A stretch of 64,000 nt of DNA from positions 6,193,249 through 6,257,248 of the forward strand of contig JAJEKV010000041.1 of NCBI GenBank assembly GCA_021234155.1, read 5' to 3'. Numbering within the stretch: the first letter of the stretch is position 1; the number at the start of each line of letters is the position of its first letter. Under the pieces are notes generated by a model that was not told the origin of the DNA, ran no database searches, and was given only the letters and a program-made list of their open reading frames with translations. Below, piece after piece: positions 1 through 12,949 of the stretch. Both the position numbers and the translations under genes were made by a program. This DNA is from Isoetes taiwanensis. Lineage: Eukaryota; Streptophyta; Lycopodiopsida; Isoetales; Isoetaceae.

Positions 1-3000
1 ACTTGTGACTAGAAGTCTGGAAAGCAAGGAGCCATGACGATTTAGGGTAAGAAAGCTACTACTTAGACTCTTCTGGAATCGTATGTGCAGGTCTGGGCGC
101 ATCCGCCCTCATCAAAACTGCACCTCCCTTCATCGAAACGGTATGACAGATCTCTGGAAAAGTTTCTGTCTGGAACTTGGGTGTTGGGCACAATCAACAG
201 AATCGAATTTTGTTCTTCTATTGAAAGGAGCCGGAGATTATAGCATGTTGTGATTGGTTTGTGGAGCTGGATTGTCACGAAAGATTCCATTATCGAGGCA
301 TTGACCTGGGTCGTCCATGAAAGCTAAGAACAAATCGCCTCCGTTACTTTTGTCTCCAAAATATTTTCCATAGCATCTGCCGCCATTGCTGGCTTTGAAA
401 CCCTTGAAAGGCTATTAGTTGCCCATCAAAGCTTTAGCTATGGGAGAGCGGGGGTGCAGAGCAGTGAATCATATGCAAGAAAGAGTTGAAGATTAGGCGC
501 TTGGCCAGATCTGGACGATCAATTGGTAATTGCTCTCTCACATGTGCGGGTTATAGCTGTCTTAATTGGATGTGACGATTTGGCTTATAGGGAAGAGGCG
601 AACTTAGTAGCATATTTATCAGGTAAGTTGCAATCGTTTTCATGTGTTTTTGTGCTCTGCACCATTTCGACCATTCTCAATTTGAGGCTAGACTTGATAA
701 AATGGAGCAAAAATATGGCAAAAAAATTTTCCTTTTGAGCAACAAACTCCTGAATTTAACGACATTAAAAATGCTGCATAATTATATATGTTAAGAACAG
801 ACTCCTCTGGATTGATTTCATTTATGTTGCCACAGGAAAAAATGTAACACAAGCAGAAACTCGTCAGGACTTTAAAGGCTGGTATTATTGCACTATATAT
901 TTTACCAATAGTATGGGTAGAATTCAAGGAAGTTGCCAAAGGAGCATTAACAAAAGGCATTGATACTTTGATGCATTCTGATCATGACGTCACGATCAGT
1001 GAGAGATTCTGATTATCTTCTCATCTTACAGTCCATTTTGATTAAATGGAAGTTGAACGGGTCGCTTGAAAATTTTGGCCTTGGTAATTCCAAGTGGGGA
1101 TTCATTTCAAACAATAGTTACAGTCTTCGTAACTTTGATATGAACAAAATTCTGGGGTTTGTTGTGTGTGCTAGAAGCGCATTTGTGGATTCAGTGGTAA
1201 ACAATTTGGTATAGTTTTTGTAAATGTCATTTTTCGGGTATTTTGTTTAGGTAATGTATTGTCAATGCATAGATTTATTGGCGGTTGTTTGCACCTTTGC
1301 ATATCCTTAGCATGTACATTGCATATTACAGACAGGTCATGATCGTCAATGAGTAGTTAGGGACACATACGGAACTTCATTTGGCACTAGAGAACGTGTT
1401 ACAAAAATTAATTACAATACTTAAGGAAAGCGCTTTCGTCCCTCTGGTTTGTCTGTGCATTTTAAGAGATCATTACTGATTCAATAGGAAGCACATGTTA
1501 GTTGAAGCTCTCATTTGGAAGTATCATTTTGTAGGAACATATTGGGTTGTTACAAAGTGTTTTAACATGCAAGAGGAAATGGATTGAACACCTGCACAGA
1601 TCTAGAGCCAGGTGTCATTGTAGCAAAAAGAGCGAGGATTCAGAATAGAATAGAATAGAATAGATTAGATTTTTAGCGTCCACGGAGACCAATTGGCCTA
1701 TGGGACACAAACAAAAAAAAAGAGCAGCAAGCATGATCTTAGCACTTGTTCAAGGTGCATGCCTCCTTTCATAAAGATTATATGTTGCAACTACATTTTC
1801 AACAGTTGATAAAACAATTAGGGAGCAAATACCTGTCGCTCCACAACCTAGTTCAAAAATAGTTTTGCTCTTTTCAAATTTTATTGCAACATGAGAGAAC
1901 AAGAAAGTAGATTCCCAAAGTATCAAATATGTACTGTAAATAATACCTTTGAAAGGGAGCCGACCTTAGTAAGATACCCTAGCAAGTTCTAAAAAACGGC
2001 AAATAGATTCACTTTGTGTATGTATCTATATTTTGAGATTTAGTTTGTATATGTAAAGATAGAGGCAAATCACATAGAACATTTGGGTTTAACAATTTGT
2101 GTTCCTAGTTTGTGTCCAATTCTATGAACGAGATCTGTGGTAGGTTGAAGGCTAATAGGCCATCAAACAAAAATGAATATGTTGATAATGCTCTAATTCA
2201 TATGTACGAAACTTGCGAAACTTTGGAGCAAGCATGCTGGTGTTTGACAATTTGCTCGAACGTCCTCTGATGCATTGAGCAATTGAATTGTCCAAAAATT
2301 TAGCAAATCAAACTTAGCAGATAAAATAGGCATGTCCTTAGGTAGTGAAGTTAATTACCTGTTGTTCTCAAACAATTAGAGACCTAATCTCAATTGTAGC
2401 TGTAAAAAAATTTGGTATATGGTCCTCGTGGAGGCTTCACACATAGAGCCAATTCTTTACAAAAGAAGAGTGTTTTGAACTGACAACTAAATCTATGTGT
2501 GTCACATTTCTTTCATTTGGAAATGTGTCTACTCATTCTCTTTGCAATTTTTCCTTCAATAATCCAGGGTCTTAATATCTGTAATCTTAAAAGGAGAGTT
2601 CTGACACAATGCATGCTTTCTTCTATTGCTAGAATTAGTAATTGCGCAAACGTATCCAGCCATGGCTCTGTAGATACACTATAAATCTTGCAACATATAC
2701 ACCATAAATCTTGCAGTTCTGGAAGCAAAGATTTGCTTTGCGCATTCATTTTTATGTTGATTCGGGTGTTGATCAAGGAATATTATTAAATGAGACTAGA
2801 AAGCTGTTAACTTTCTACAAATAAGTCCTCTTCTCTTAGAGTAAGATGATCCTTTTTAAGGTATTAAAGATCCATTGAAAGTGGAAACCTTTCAATATTC
2901 TAGGACAGATATTCGCCATAACTTTAACCATAGAAAATCATACAAAGGGATTCATCCTCAGATCCATTTCATTGCGCACCTCATTCCTTTTGAAAAATAT

Positions 3001-6000
3001 TCCTTTCTCTGTGCTATTCTTCAAACAGTTAAAGCATTGCAATAGTAAGTGCTTATAAACGAGCATCTCCATCCTTGCTCGTGTTTGGTTCCTGGTGATA
3101 TAGTGGAACAAAAATGTGCTTCTTGTGACTATTGAAGAGCTGTAAGGTTTTATTCAAGATAAACAATGGCTTTATGCTTCTATTTGTCTTCCATTTCTAT
3201 ACGAAACTTGCACATTTGAAAAGAAAAAACAAATTGCTAATCTTGTTCGGCATGTGCCCTACTTATTGCAGAAGAATCATCGTCCATGAAAACACCTTGA
3301 TAGAACACAGCTTCTTTTTTAAATGTTTATCATCATATAGCTCTATACAAGCAAGGAGAAACACAGTGAAAAATACACTGATGTGAACTGTCACTATAAT
3401 ATGGTAGTGGCTAGCTAGCCCTTGGAATTGTTCTCACCTCTTGCATATCTAGTTTAGTCCATCTGTCAGAAAATCCCTTGTTTAAGGTTTACAAGGTATT
3501 TGTTAATGTCTCTAGCCAAGTGATTTTGGGGCCTATAAAAACTGCCTTTTGCTTAAAAGTTCAATTCTCAATCCATTGTAGAGTACCTGCCTAATGAACT
3601 GTGTAGCAGTATAGCAGAAAATGAACTGATGAAGCCGGATATCGTGCTGCCCTTCTAAATCTATGAAATTGCTTTTTTGTGTTGGCAATCTACTCCTCCA
3701 TGATATATCTGCAAGACAGAGGACGTTATAACTAGATTGCAAAGCATGTAATTTATCAAACATATCTATTGCATTTTGTGAGATTCTTTGGAGCATGTGT
3801 TTAAGATGTTTATGGGTGGAGGCGGCCATTTTCTTGCTTCAATGAAGCTTTCATATATCTAATAAGATCATTTTAGGTTATTAGAGGCAAAATTGCTATA
3901 GTTGGAAAAAGACGCTATAACTAGAAGCTCTTCTTACATCTGATATGGAGACCTTGAGCCAATTTTGAAGGAAAGACAAGGTGATAAGAGAAGATTGTTG
4001 TACAATAGACGTAATAGTGAACAAGAAGTTGGATCAAAAGAAAATACTCCTAGAGACATGGTTTTCATTTTCTTCTAAATATCTGAGGGAAGAAAAGCCA
4101 GTGGTATTTTGGTAATGCAGATAAGTGCAAAATGTAGACAAGCTTAAAAAATATTGATTAAGTTCCTTCTCCACTATTTTGGTAGCTCTATTGATCAGCA
4201 TGTCTGTTCCTATCCAACTCCCCTGGCTCTAAGACCCAACACTTGAAGAGTCCAAGTTAACTTCCTGCCATAACTTCCATCTAGCATTCGTAATACAAAT
4301 AGGTCCGTAGTACTAGTTAACATCAATAATTACACTGTTACTTGCATTCTTTGTTATCGACATAGTACCAGATGTTGAAAGAACAAAGGTTGTGGAAAAA
4401 ATTACTCACTTAAGGCCGAGTGTTATCTGCAAGAACACTCATCCACCAAAATAGAACATTGTACCCACAAGTTCCCAATCGTTTGACATATGTCAAATTC
4501 TTCACAAGACCAATTGAGTGGACAATATTTGTAGAAATATGCTCAGAAATCCACTCATTCCAGCCAACTATACAATCTGGCCTACCCTCATCCTTCCAAA
4601 GCAACTCTGTATTAAGTTCAAATCCTGCCTATTCAAGTACGGATTGAGGGTTCTTGCCCAGCGCATCTTTTGCAGCATGTCAGATGATGTTAGAATCCCA
4701 ATGGCATTGCATACACATATTTGCCTTATTGAAGGATGCATTGATTTCTTTCTGAGCCTCAGATTACCAATAATTTCTTGCTCATTGCAGGTCTTTTCAT
4801 TATTTCCAACATTTTGAAGATGGGCTTAGTGAAGTGGATAGCTGATCTTAGTCTTTGGATATTCTAAGGAGCGTCTCAAGTTCACTTGTGATGGCTAGGA
4901 TATGTGCGCAATTAATGTCTACATAGTATAAAAATAAGATTCAAACAAATTCTTAATCAATGAAAGGGCTTTAGATGGAAACGTAATTACCTGGGCATGA
5001 AATTTATTACAACGAAATAAGAACCTGTAAGAAGAGGGAATAAGTCCTTCAACTATTCTTTAAGACAAGTTTCTGGGGCGTCAAAGCTCAAGATATCCTT
5101 TGTGAAGAAGTATTCCGTCTTCGTCAGAATTTTCGACGAAAGCTTCAACTCCTGCACGAATTTTTTTTTAACCTCTACGAGATAATTTACCGCCTATATA
5201 ACATGTGTACCAGATTTAATATATAGCAAGATACAAATATACCAGTAGGCCCATTAACTATAAAGATTCACTGTGACTGTAGTCAACTTTTTAACTTCCT
5301 TAACATGCTTCCCATTATGTGGAAGCCTTAAAGCTAGCATTTGTACACTTCTGGGATCAAAATGCACAATGACCAATATTGTAGAATTATTTAAAAAAAA
5401 CATGCTCTTGCCATGCTCATTAGTTAGAGTTAGGCTTGCAGTATAATACAATAGTACGTAGGGGTGCTATCTTTCTAAAAAATGATCTAAGAATGCAAAC
5501 CTCAGAACGACTCAAGGTAATACCTCTGTATAGAAAGCTTGAGTACCTAAAGATCTGTCAGTTAACGTAGGAAGTCATGCCTAGTTTCCTCTTGTAGAAT
5601 AGGGCAGAAGTATTTATAATCATTTGAGCTGCCTCTCTAAAAAATCGGTAGCACTAGAATATCAGGTTACAGCATCCATTACTGATTGATGCACAGAATG
5701 ACATATGACAGTCGCCATGTTTGATCCAATAGGAGAAAATAAGCATTACATTCTAATTTCCTTTCTCCAAATGGATTGTATTCAAACTGTGACCGTTCTA
5801 GCTAATTCAATTCTCTCTAATCGCATCTAATTCTATAGGCGCATAAATTTCTCAGCATCGTATACACAAAATGTAAGAAGAGAGAAAAAGGAAAGAGTAG
5901 CTTTAGAAGCGGACGTAGAAATGAACTAAAAAAATGCTTAATGTCCAAAAATAAAAGATCATAGCTCTTCGAAGCATCTGATCTCGTTGAAGAACTTCCA

Positions 6001-6831
6001 GCCCAAGGCATGCAACAAAAAAACCCTAGCATTGTCGTGTTTGTCCTTTTTTCATAAGCACTGGATTTGCTATTATTTCTTCAATTGGATTCTCTATCAG
6101 CATTCTTTAGCCAGAATAAGGATTTAAAAAAGAGATGCAAAGGAAATGGATTGCAAACACAGAATATGATGTCTGGTTGTGCCTTTTGCCCTCTACATTA
6201 GTATTTTTTGGCCCTTATCTAATTTCCCTAACCTTTGATTTTTAAAGCATAGGATCTAACGGTGTATGAAGATGCCACATCAGATTTTGCTGATGTAGAA
6301 GTGACATGTGGATAAGCTGCAGGAAGGCCTGTAGGCCCGGTAGGGCTGGTGTGCTAGGAAGGAAAAAAAAAAAATAAGACCATTAAAAACGTACAAGTGT
6401 GCCAGTTAAAAAACAAAACAAATATGGTGCGTGCTCTAGAAATGTTGAACTGTATGGCATCCTAAATACCGTTTCTAAATATACAATTGGAATGCATTTT
6501 TAGTCCAATAACACTTAATGAAAGTTGTGTAAAATGAACGCTTATCTTCCCTCCATGTTACACCAATGTCCGTTGTTGAAGGATGCCCATTGATGCATGG
6601 TTGAGACTCTATGGTTTGTTAGAAATATGTTGTCTATGGCATATTTTTTGATGTGTGTGCCATATTTTTTGCAAAGATCATGCACATGCACTGTCTAAGT
6701 GATTCATAGAGCTATACATCATCATAGCATGTCATGGCAAGAACATAATCCATCATTAGAATGATGGATGGGTCAAAGCACGTGTAATCAGGGATTTTGC
6801 TCAAAAATCGGAAAATTTGCATGAAACAAGT
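1..6831. other. Gene-poor AT-rich region
   Basis: No recognisable gene or complete mobile element is seen in these 6.8 kb. Short open frames on both strands (for example 63-290 minus, 688-960 minus, 4410-4604 minus, 5817-6032 minus) have no motif I recognise and do not join into a longer product. Poly-A tracts occur around 1710 and 6361. The stretch could hold introns or decayed repeats of neighbouring DNA, but nothing specific can be supported. Confidence 0.5.
1642..1667. repeat. AATAG microsatellite
   Basis: About five tandem copies of a 5-bp AATAG/AGAAT unit. It is a simple repeat in the gene-poor left part of the window. Confidence 0.8.
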
Positions 6832-7091
6832 GGGTAAAAGCATGAAAGGGTGTACGTACATTGTACTGAATTGATGTACAAATATGGATACTTTTCACGT
6901 ACATTTTGGTTATTTTTTATTTGTATAAACATACACTTTTCGATTTTATGTACTTTGCATATACATTTAAGCTAAATTTCGGATATGTTTTGGCTATGCA
7001 TGTACTTTTTGGGTACTTTGGGTGATTTGTGTAATATAGCCACATGTACCAAAAGGGATACATTTATAGACACCCTTTCATGCTTTTACCC
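6832..7091. mobile_element. MITE with 22-bp perfect terminal inverted repeats
   Basis: A 260-bp AT-rich non-coding element. Its first 22 bases (GGGTAAAAGCATG...) are repeated exactly in inverted orientation at the right end (7070-7091). The 4-bp AAGT lies directly outside both ends (6828-6831 and 7092-7095), a candidate target-site duplication. The interior contains several TGTAC/GTACA motifs and no ORF. The length, TIRs and lack of coding capacity fit a non-autonomous DNA transposon. The superfamily is not assigned. One terminus of the same family recurs at 12468 and 18124. Confidence 0.8.
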
Positions 7092-7460
7092 AAGTAGAAT
7101 AACATCTGTTTGTAGTCTATAACAATGCCTAGGGTAGTATTATATCAGAATATCAAAGGAAAAATGGTAATTCATGAAAATTTTGGAACTTTTTTTGTCA
7201 AAAGCATATCAAGAAAGTAGAAATGAAAGCAAATCCTCAAGGCTTTTCTCATCAAAATCGATCTGTTCTCTGTGTCATATGCATTGTATAGCCTCTTCTT
7301 TGCTCCAAGAATCCCTCTTACAAAGTGCCCTCTAAAAAATACCCTTGTTCTCCCTATTTTATTTGCCGGATTCGTGAATTTATGCTTGGATTTTAGTGTA
7401 TAGGTAGGTTTCTTGGCATGAATAAGGCCATTTTAGGACCCCTTGGCTATGATTATGCTA
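7092..7460. other. Spacer without recognised feature
   Basis: About 370 bp between the MITE and the first 515-bp direct repeat. No coding or structural signal was seen. Confidence 0.5.
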
Positions 7461-7975
7461 TTAGATTAGGTAAGAAGGTATTTTTAGGGTTCTTGAGAGG
7501 AAGTTGAAAAATATCCCACAGGCCTATTCACAAAAATAAGCTCAAGGGATAAATACTTTTCATGTCCCACTTTCTTGCTGCCTACATGGGGATCCACTTG
7601 GCCAAAGGGGATTGGGTGAAATAATGAGTAGACAAGTTGGCGTAGATAGGCCACTATTTAGTTTTTTTTTTTATTTGGGCACGATTTCCAAGGATTGAGA
7701 TTCGGAAGTGAAATAATGCCAAATCCAAAAAATTTAAAAGCCTAAACCTCATATTATTTTGAGCTATAACTGACGGAAAAAGAAAATGTGGAAAATGAGC
7801 ATTTTTGTTTTCAGGGAAAAAATGGTCAAAGATGGATGAGTTGGCAAAATATGGTGATGATTTGGCAAAAGTAGGATGACATGGCAATGTTAAGGTGATG
7901 ATGTGGAAGGAAATGATGATGTGGTAATATGAATTGGTAAGCAAGCAAGTTGGCAAAGAAATGGTGATTTGGAAA
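7461..7975. repeat. Direct repeat R, copy 1 (left of gypsy fragment)
   Basis: About 515 bp, beginning TTAGATTAGGTAAGAAGG and ending GGTGATTTGGAAAA. It recurs at 8531-9049 with a few substitutions and indels, and again at 14210-14725. It contains a degenerate series of 'gatgannnggcaa' motifs (7840-7970). The two copies flank a 0.55-kb piece of gypsy integrase. The nature of the repeat is unknown. It may be part of a longer element that the gypsy piece interrupted or joined. Confidence 0.75.
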
Positions 7976-8526
7976 AAGTGACCAACAGACTGGCAGCTCC
8001 GGAATAAAGTATATAGAAATGCTCTTCCAAGGTCCATCTGGTACTGGCAGTGCCTGAAGAAGGCCATGAGGAAGATGCTTTGGAACATTCCCTCGACAGC
8101 AGATATCACAGGATCGAACAAAAACTTCGACAGAGCGACGAAGCCAAGGCCACCAATACTCTCGACTAATAAGTTCAAGAGTCTTGGCTACTCCAAAGTG
8201 TCCAGCCATAGGTGAACTCATGGCAAGCCTGAAGAACTTGAAGCCTAAAAGCACCATGTGACACATACAGAAGCCCATCACGGAATAGGCGTCCATTTCG
8301 AACCTCAAAACAGTCATAGTTTGATCGCATTTGCTGAGAAGATGATGCAGAGCCGAGGTGTGAGAATGTATCTTGAGCCAATGATCGAAGGGCAGAGATG
8401 CTCGAACAGACTCCAAGAAGGCTGTATTATGAGGCCTCTCGAACAAAGTGAGGGCCATAAACTGGAACTGATCAGGCCCTAGAATAACCTGCGATTGCTG
8501 ATCAAATGTAGAATCACCTACCTTGG
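7976..8526 (-). mobile_element. Ty3/gypsy integrase fragment (copy 1)
   Basis: The minus-strand translation shows an integrase N-terminal zinc-binding region: AGHFGVAKTLELISREYWW, then SCDICC, then PDGPWKSISIYFIPELP at the start of the catalytic core. The same sequence lies in the longer gypsy copies at 21.3-21.8 kb and 40.9-41.45 kb, so this is a fragment of that family. Homology stops abruptly at both sides, where repeat R begins. The Asp expected in the core motif (M/I-D-F-I) is Tyr. No other element parts are nearby, so the fragment cannot move itself. Confidence 0.85.
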
Positions 8527-8530
8527 GCTG

Positions 8531-9049
8531 TTAGATTAGGTAAGAAGGTATTTTAAGGGTTCTTGAGACGAAGTAAAAAAATATCCCACAGGCCTATTCA
8601 CAAAAATAAGCTCAAGGTATAAATACGTTTCACGTCCCACTTTCTTGCTGCCTACATGGGGATCCACTTGGCCGAAGGGGATTGGGTGAAATAATGAGTA
8701 GACAAGTTGGCGTAGATAGGCCACTTTTTAGTTTTTTTTTTTTAATTTGGGCACGATTTCCAAGGATTGAGATTTGGAAGTGAAAACAATGCCAAATCCA
8801 AAAAATTTAAAAGCCCAAACTCGTATTATTTTGAGCTATAACTGATGGAAAAAGAAAAATTGGAAAATGGGCATTTTTGTTTTCAGGGAAAAAAATGGTC
8901 AAAGATGGGTGAGTTGGCAAAATATGGTGATGATTTGGCAAAAGTAGGATGACATGGCAATATCAAGGTGATGATGTAGAAGGAAATGATGATATGGTAA
9001 TATGAATTGGTAAGCAAGTAAGTTGGCAAAGAAATGGTGATTTGGAAAA
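8531..9049. repeat. Direct repeat R, copy 2 (right of gypsy fragment)
   Basis: Second copy of the 515-bp repeat at 7461-7975, same orientation, with several substitutions and small indels. After 9049 the sequences diverge. Together with copy 1 it brackets the gypsy integrase fragment. Confidence 0.75.
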
Positions 9050-10420
9050 CGCAATCAAGATGAGATGTCAAATGTATGGTGAGATGGCAAAGTGAGTGAT
9101 GAGGTGGCATATCACATGGTGATTTGGCATATATTCTCAACATTTGATAGAGATACTAAGTGGAATTTTCAAGCACGATCTCCTCTCCCCGGAAGCAAGA
9201 GAAGGAATATGGGGTCAAACATGGTCAAATGAGGTCAAGAGGAAGTCAAGATGGCTAGGTGACGGAGGAAAAGGTAAAATGGAATTCAAATGCCAAGAAC
9301 GAATAAAATAGTGAGTTGTACCACAAGGGTCTTCCAATCTTCAACTAGGGATCTCCATTGTTGCACTTTGACTTTGATGGGCATTGACTTGCATGTGGAT
9401 CTTCAATTCTACACAACTTGGCCTTCATATCAATGCTCCTTGGTGAGGTCTTCAAATGGCACCTGCTGGAACATATTTTAGCTCAAATATATTTTAAAAT
9501 TGTCTTCAGGTTGATTAAGATTCTTCTTGCATTGTAAATTGCTTTCCAGCATACATTAATGGTACCCGTGGAGAACAAAAATATAAGAGATTGTCATAAA
9601 GAATAACACATAACTACATCTGTACCTTTTGGGCCTGAGGTGACACTAGAAATTCCTTTGTGGGGCTCCATAGGAGGGGACTGTTCTGCAATCTTCTCTA
9701 GAATTTGATCAAGTGCAGCATAGATCCAATCTAACTTCCAGCTTCATATCATGGCAATGCTATGATAGCCAAGTTTCGAGTTCAATCCTCCATGGGAGCA
9801 TCCTAATTGGTTTGTTGGTTAAGGCAAACATTGTAAGTCGTTATCAATCTCAAAAAATCCAAGGATTGAATCCTCATGGGCAAGGAGAAAGAATTGATAT
9901 GGTTTGGGGGCTCATGGGAGATCTTTTCTGCAAAATATTATCTCCAAGATCAAGGCGAGTCTAGTTTCTTCTTTTTATTTTGTCATGTCTTATTGTGATT
10001 TTTCCCATGAAGAAGTTCTTCAACAAGCTGCAGCTCCTTAGAATGCCAACAACGCAGGGATGTTGGCCGTAATACGACATTGAAGGTGGTGTCCCCCCAT
10101 TCTTTGCACTCAATTGTCAGCACCTCCTACCCTCACATCCTTTTTGTTCACACTCACCATCACAGTTTTGCCCTGGTGGATCTCAATCATCTTCTCCTCC
10201 ACCTCATGTATCCCACATCAGAAACTACTCACTCGTCCTTCTACTTAGCATTTTCCCACTCATGAAAGTACCTACATTCACATTCCACGTTTAACCTCCC
10301 CACATCTTTCATAATCATTCTTTCCCCACCATGCCATGAGTTATCCACATATTTCCTTTGGCCCAACTCATATCACTGAGTATCAATTGTCTCCCTCTGT
10401 CTAGAATCCCCTTAATGCAT
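9050..10420. other. Probable leader/unknown part of a decayed retroelement
   Basis: No coding domain is recognised. Around 9785-9925 a tRNA-like arrangement is present: GTTGGTTAAGGCA, then about 50 bp later GGATTGAATCCTCATGGG. This resembles pol III A/B boxes and the leader of the TRIM at 43653. It lies 0.5 kb upstream of the gag remnant on the same strand. A role as the untranslated leader of that element is an inference. Confidence 0.35.
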
Positions 10421-11560
10421 ATTACATGGGAGAACTCGACCTTAACGAGGATGGTGATCCTCTTATTCTTGAAAATCCAAATATCAAAGAACCTCCAACT
10501 CAAACCTCTTTTGGCACCAATTTGCATCCCTTATTCATGTCCCATTTAGCTCAACCTCCATCAGCTGCTCGGACATATGCTTTTCAACTAGGCAAACCTT
10601 CCCTACTCAATGGCCATTACCTAGTACTTTTCAACAATAATCTATTGCTATGCTCCTATGACCCAGCTCACCTAAGGCCTCTCCAGTCACGGGTCTCAAT
10701 CTCAAGCTTCCTTATCTAATTTTTGGGACGGCCAAAGGTAAACCCATTGAAGATCAAATTGCTAAAGCTCATATTGAAATTTAAAGCTCGCACTGTTCTC
10801 AGTAGACATTCACAGCCGCAGATAAAGTCTTACATGTTTTCGATCACGCTACACGGTGCTCCTCATCAATGGCTTATGGCTAACAAAAGTCATTGGAAGC
10901 AAAGCTAGACTTAAATGAAAATGGTGTTCTTAGAACATTGTGGTTTTTCTGCAGACATCAACATTTGAAGCAACTCAATGATATGCAATAATAGTCCACA
11001 GAATCTATGCGTGACCTTGCTGACCACTTGTTGATCATTGTCAGCAAACTCAAGAATATCCCACTAAAAGTCAAAATATAGTATGGTTCTTCCAAGGTCT
11101 TCTGCCAGCTATCCATCTCATGATAGAGTATTTACCTTGAAACAAGTTAATGAATTTTTTAATCATCCGGTCTATGCATCTTCCCATGGTGTCCCTCTGA
11201 CTAATCTTCCGTTACAGTGCCAATCCTTGTTGCTCAGAATGTCATGCAACCCCAGCTATCTTTTTAACCACAAAGCAACGAAATTTGGTGTTACATCTGT
11301 AAATATCAGGATCATTTGGGAAATGAGCGTAACTCCATGCTTGACCCCCACATTGTAAACGTGCAACATGTGTAATTGTATTAACAAAAATCTCAATACC
11401 CACCTCAACAATCTTCTCAGCAATCCTCTTCATCTTCCAATATATGTACTGCTTTCGATCCTTCCAAAGCACGGTGTTATCATTGCCACCAATGGGCACA
11501 CAGTACCACGACATGTCCTACACTACCTCAAGTTCAAGACTAGATTCTAGGCACCAATCA
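10420..11560 (+). pseudogene. Decayed retrotransposon gag with two zinc knuckles (copy 1)
   Basis: Coding signal broken into several frames. The recognisable parts are a gag-like helical stretch (ESMRDLADHLLIIVSKLKN, about 11004-11060, and a PASYPSHDRVFTLKQVN stretch just after 11090). Two zinc-knuckle motifs follow in one frame: 11289-11330 (C-x2-C-x4-H-x4, with the last Cys changed to Arg) and 11475-11516 (C-x2-C-x4-H-x4-C intact). Zinc knuckles of this form bind nucleic acid in retrotransposon Gag proteins. There are many stops and frameshifts, and no protease, RT or integrase follows. The element type (copia or gypsy) is not decided. It is duplicated at 16080-17222. Confidence 0.55.
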
Positions 11561-12467
11561 GACTACTTTCATCTATTTCACTGCTTATCGGTTGTGGGTT
11601 GCCAATGGTAAGCAAGGCCCATGACCTTCTTCATGATGGCCTCCTCGTGCTCCTCAACAACAACAAAGCACTCCAGATCTCATATCTGCACAATGGGTCC
11701 AGGAGGAAATCTTTTATATCCTCTCTTCAAAGGCCCTAGTCCAACCCTCAAATTGGATTAATTTGGTCTCATGACAAACCCACGGCAGTAGACAAGCTAT
11801 GATGCCCACGATATGTAGTCAAGCTATTAAGTTGCTACTAGAGAGAGAATTAGAAAAATGGCCAGAGTTCCCAAGCTCATAACCTGAGCTCCATATGTCA
11901 GGAGTAGATGATCATGGGCTCTTTGGAAAGCTCGTGCAGAGAGATTCATGTTGATATATGATTCAGCCCAGATCTATTAAGTGAGATATCTGCTTATTGC
12001 ACTTTTAAATTCGGGTGCCCCTTTTTGCCATGCATTCACTATAGTTTTGACAGTAAGATACTTTTTATCATAACTCTTGATTCGCAACTCAATTTTGGAT
12101 GATTTATTTTGCGTTGGAAGGGTCCCTTCAAGAATTTTCTAGTTGGTGAACAATATGGCCATGATTGATTATATTTTCTAAGTCCAAATAGCATTTTTAT
12201 GGTCTGATTCAGTAAGATTTTTGAAAAGTTATGGCGAGATCTACAATTTTGGGTTATCGATTTTGTTTCATTTCATATGTTTTGCCTGCATTGATTTGAT
12301 TGCATTAATAAAACTTGTGTTTTATCATGGAAAATCCAAGAAGAAATAGTAATAAGGCCCTTCGTCCAAAACAAGATGTGCGAAAAGGTATTAAATGTTT
12401 TACAAGATTTTGGATAATAGATAATTCTCGTCAAATGCGCTAAATTTTTTTCCCCAAAACCCAAATT
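11561..12467. other. Non-coding stretch after gag remnant
   Basis: About 900 bp with only short frames (for example a stretch with Pro/Gly-rich codons around 11590-11760). No domain recognised. Repeated in the second tandem copy. Confidence 0.4.
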
Positions 12468-12504
12468 GGGTAAAAGCATGAAAGGGTGTCTAGAAATGTA
12501 GCCC
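12468..12504. mobile_element. Single MITE terminus
   Basis: Begins with the same 22-bp terminus as the MITE at 6832. The match continues to position 37, following the right arm of that MITE (GTCTAGAAATGTAGCCC against GTCTATAAATGTATCCC). No opposite terminus is found nearby, so this is a truncated or one-ended copy. It is duplicated at 18124. Confidence 0.7.
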
Positions 12505-12949
12505 TTTTTATACATATACATATGTACCCAATGCACAAATGAGGGAGTCCTATAATCATGAACCGCTAGTAACCGCCATGATTAATGCTATCCACCACTT
12601 TCTACAACCGCACTATTTTCGGATTTTAAATTTCTTTACCAAATTCTTGCCTCGCTTTGCCGCATTCGCTATCGCACCCGCCCCATTCTCCTCCCATTCT
12701 GATCACCAATTCTTGATCCAACTATGGCCCCAAAAATCCGTTCCCCAACTCGATTGCTTGCTCTTCACCACAGTTGAACCAAGAAACCAGGAATTCCGGC
12801 AGTGGAAAATTACCAGCAAGGAGAAAATTTTTGGCAGTGATCCAAGCCAAAAACCTCCGTGAAAAACATGCCGAGATCCACATACCCGGACTCGAGGTAA
12901 TTATGAATGAAGCATGGGGTTCAGCTCCAAAGAATAGAAGAGATTCAAG

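Noticed and set aside
7654..8178. Minus-strand 174-codon ORF beside the gypsy fragment
   Set aside because: Alternate frame of the integrase fragment and repeat R. No independent coding signal.
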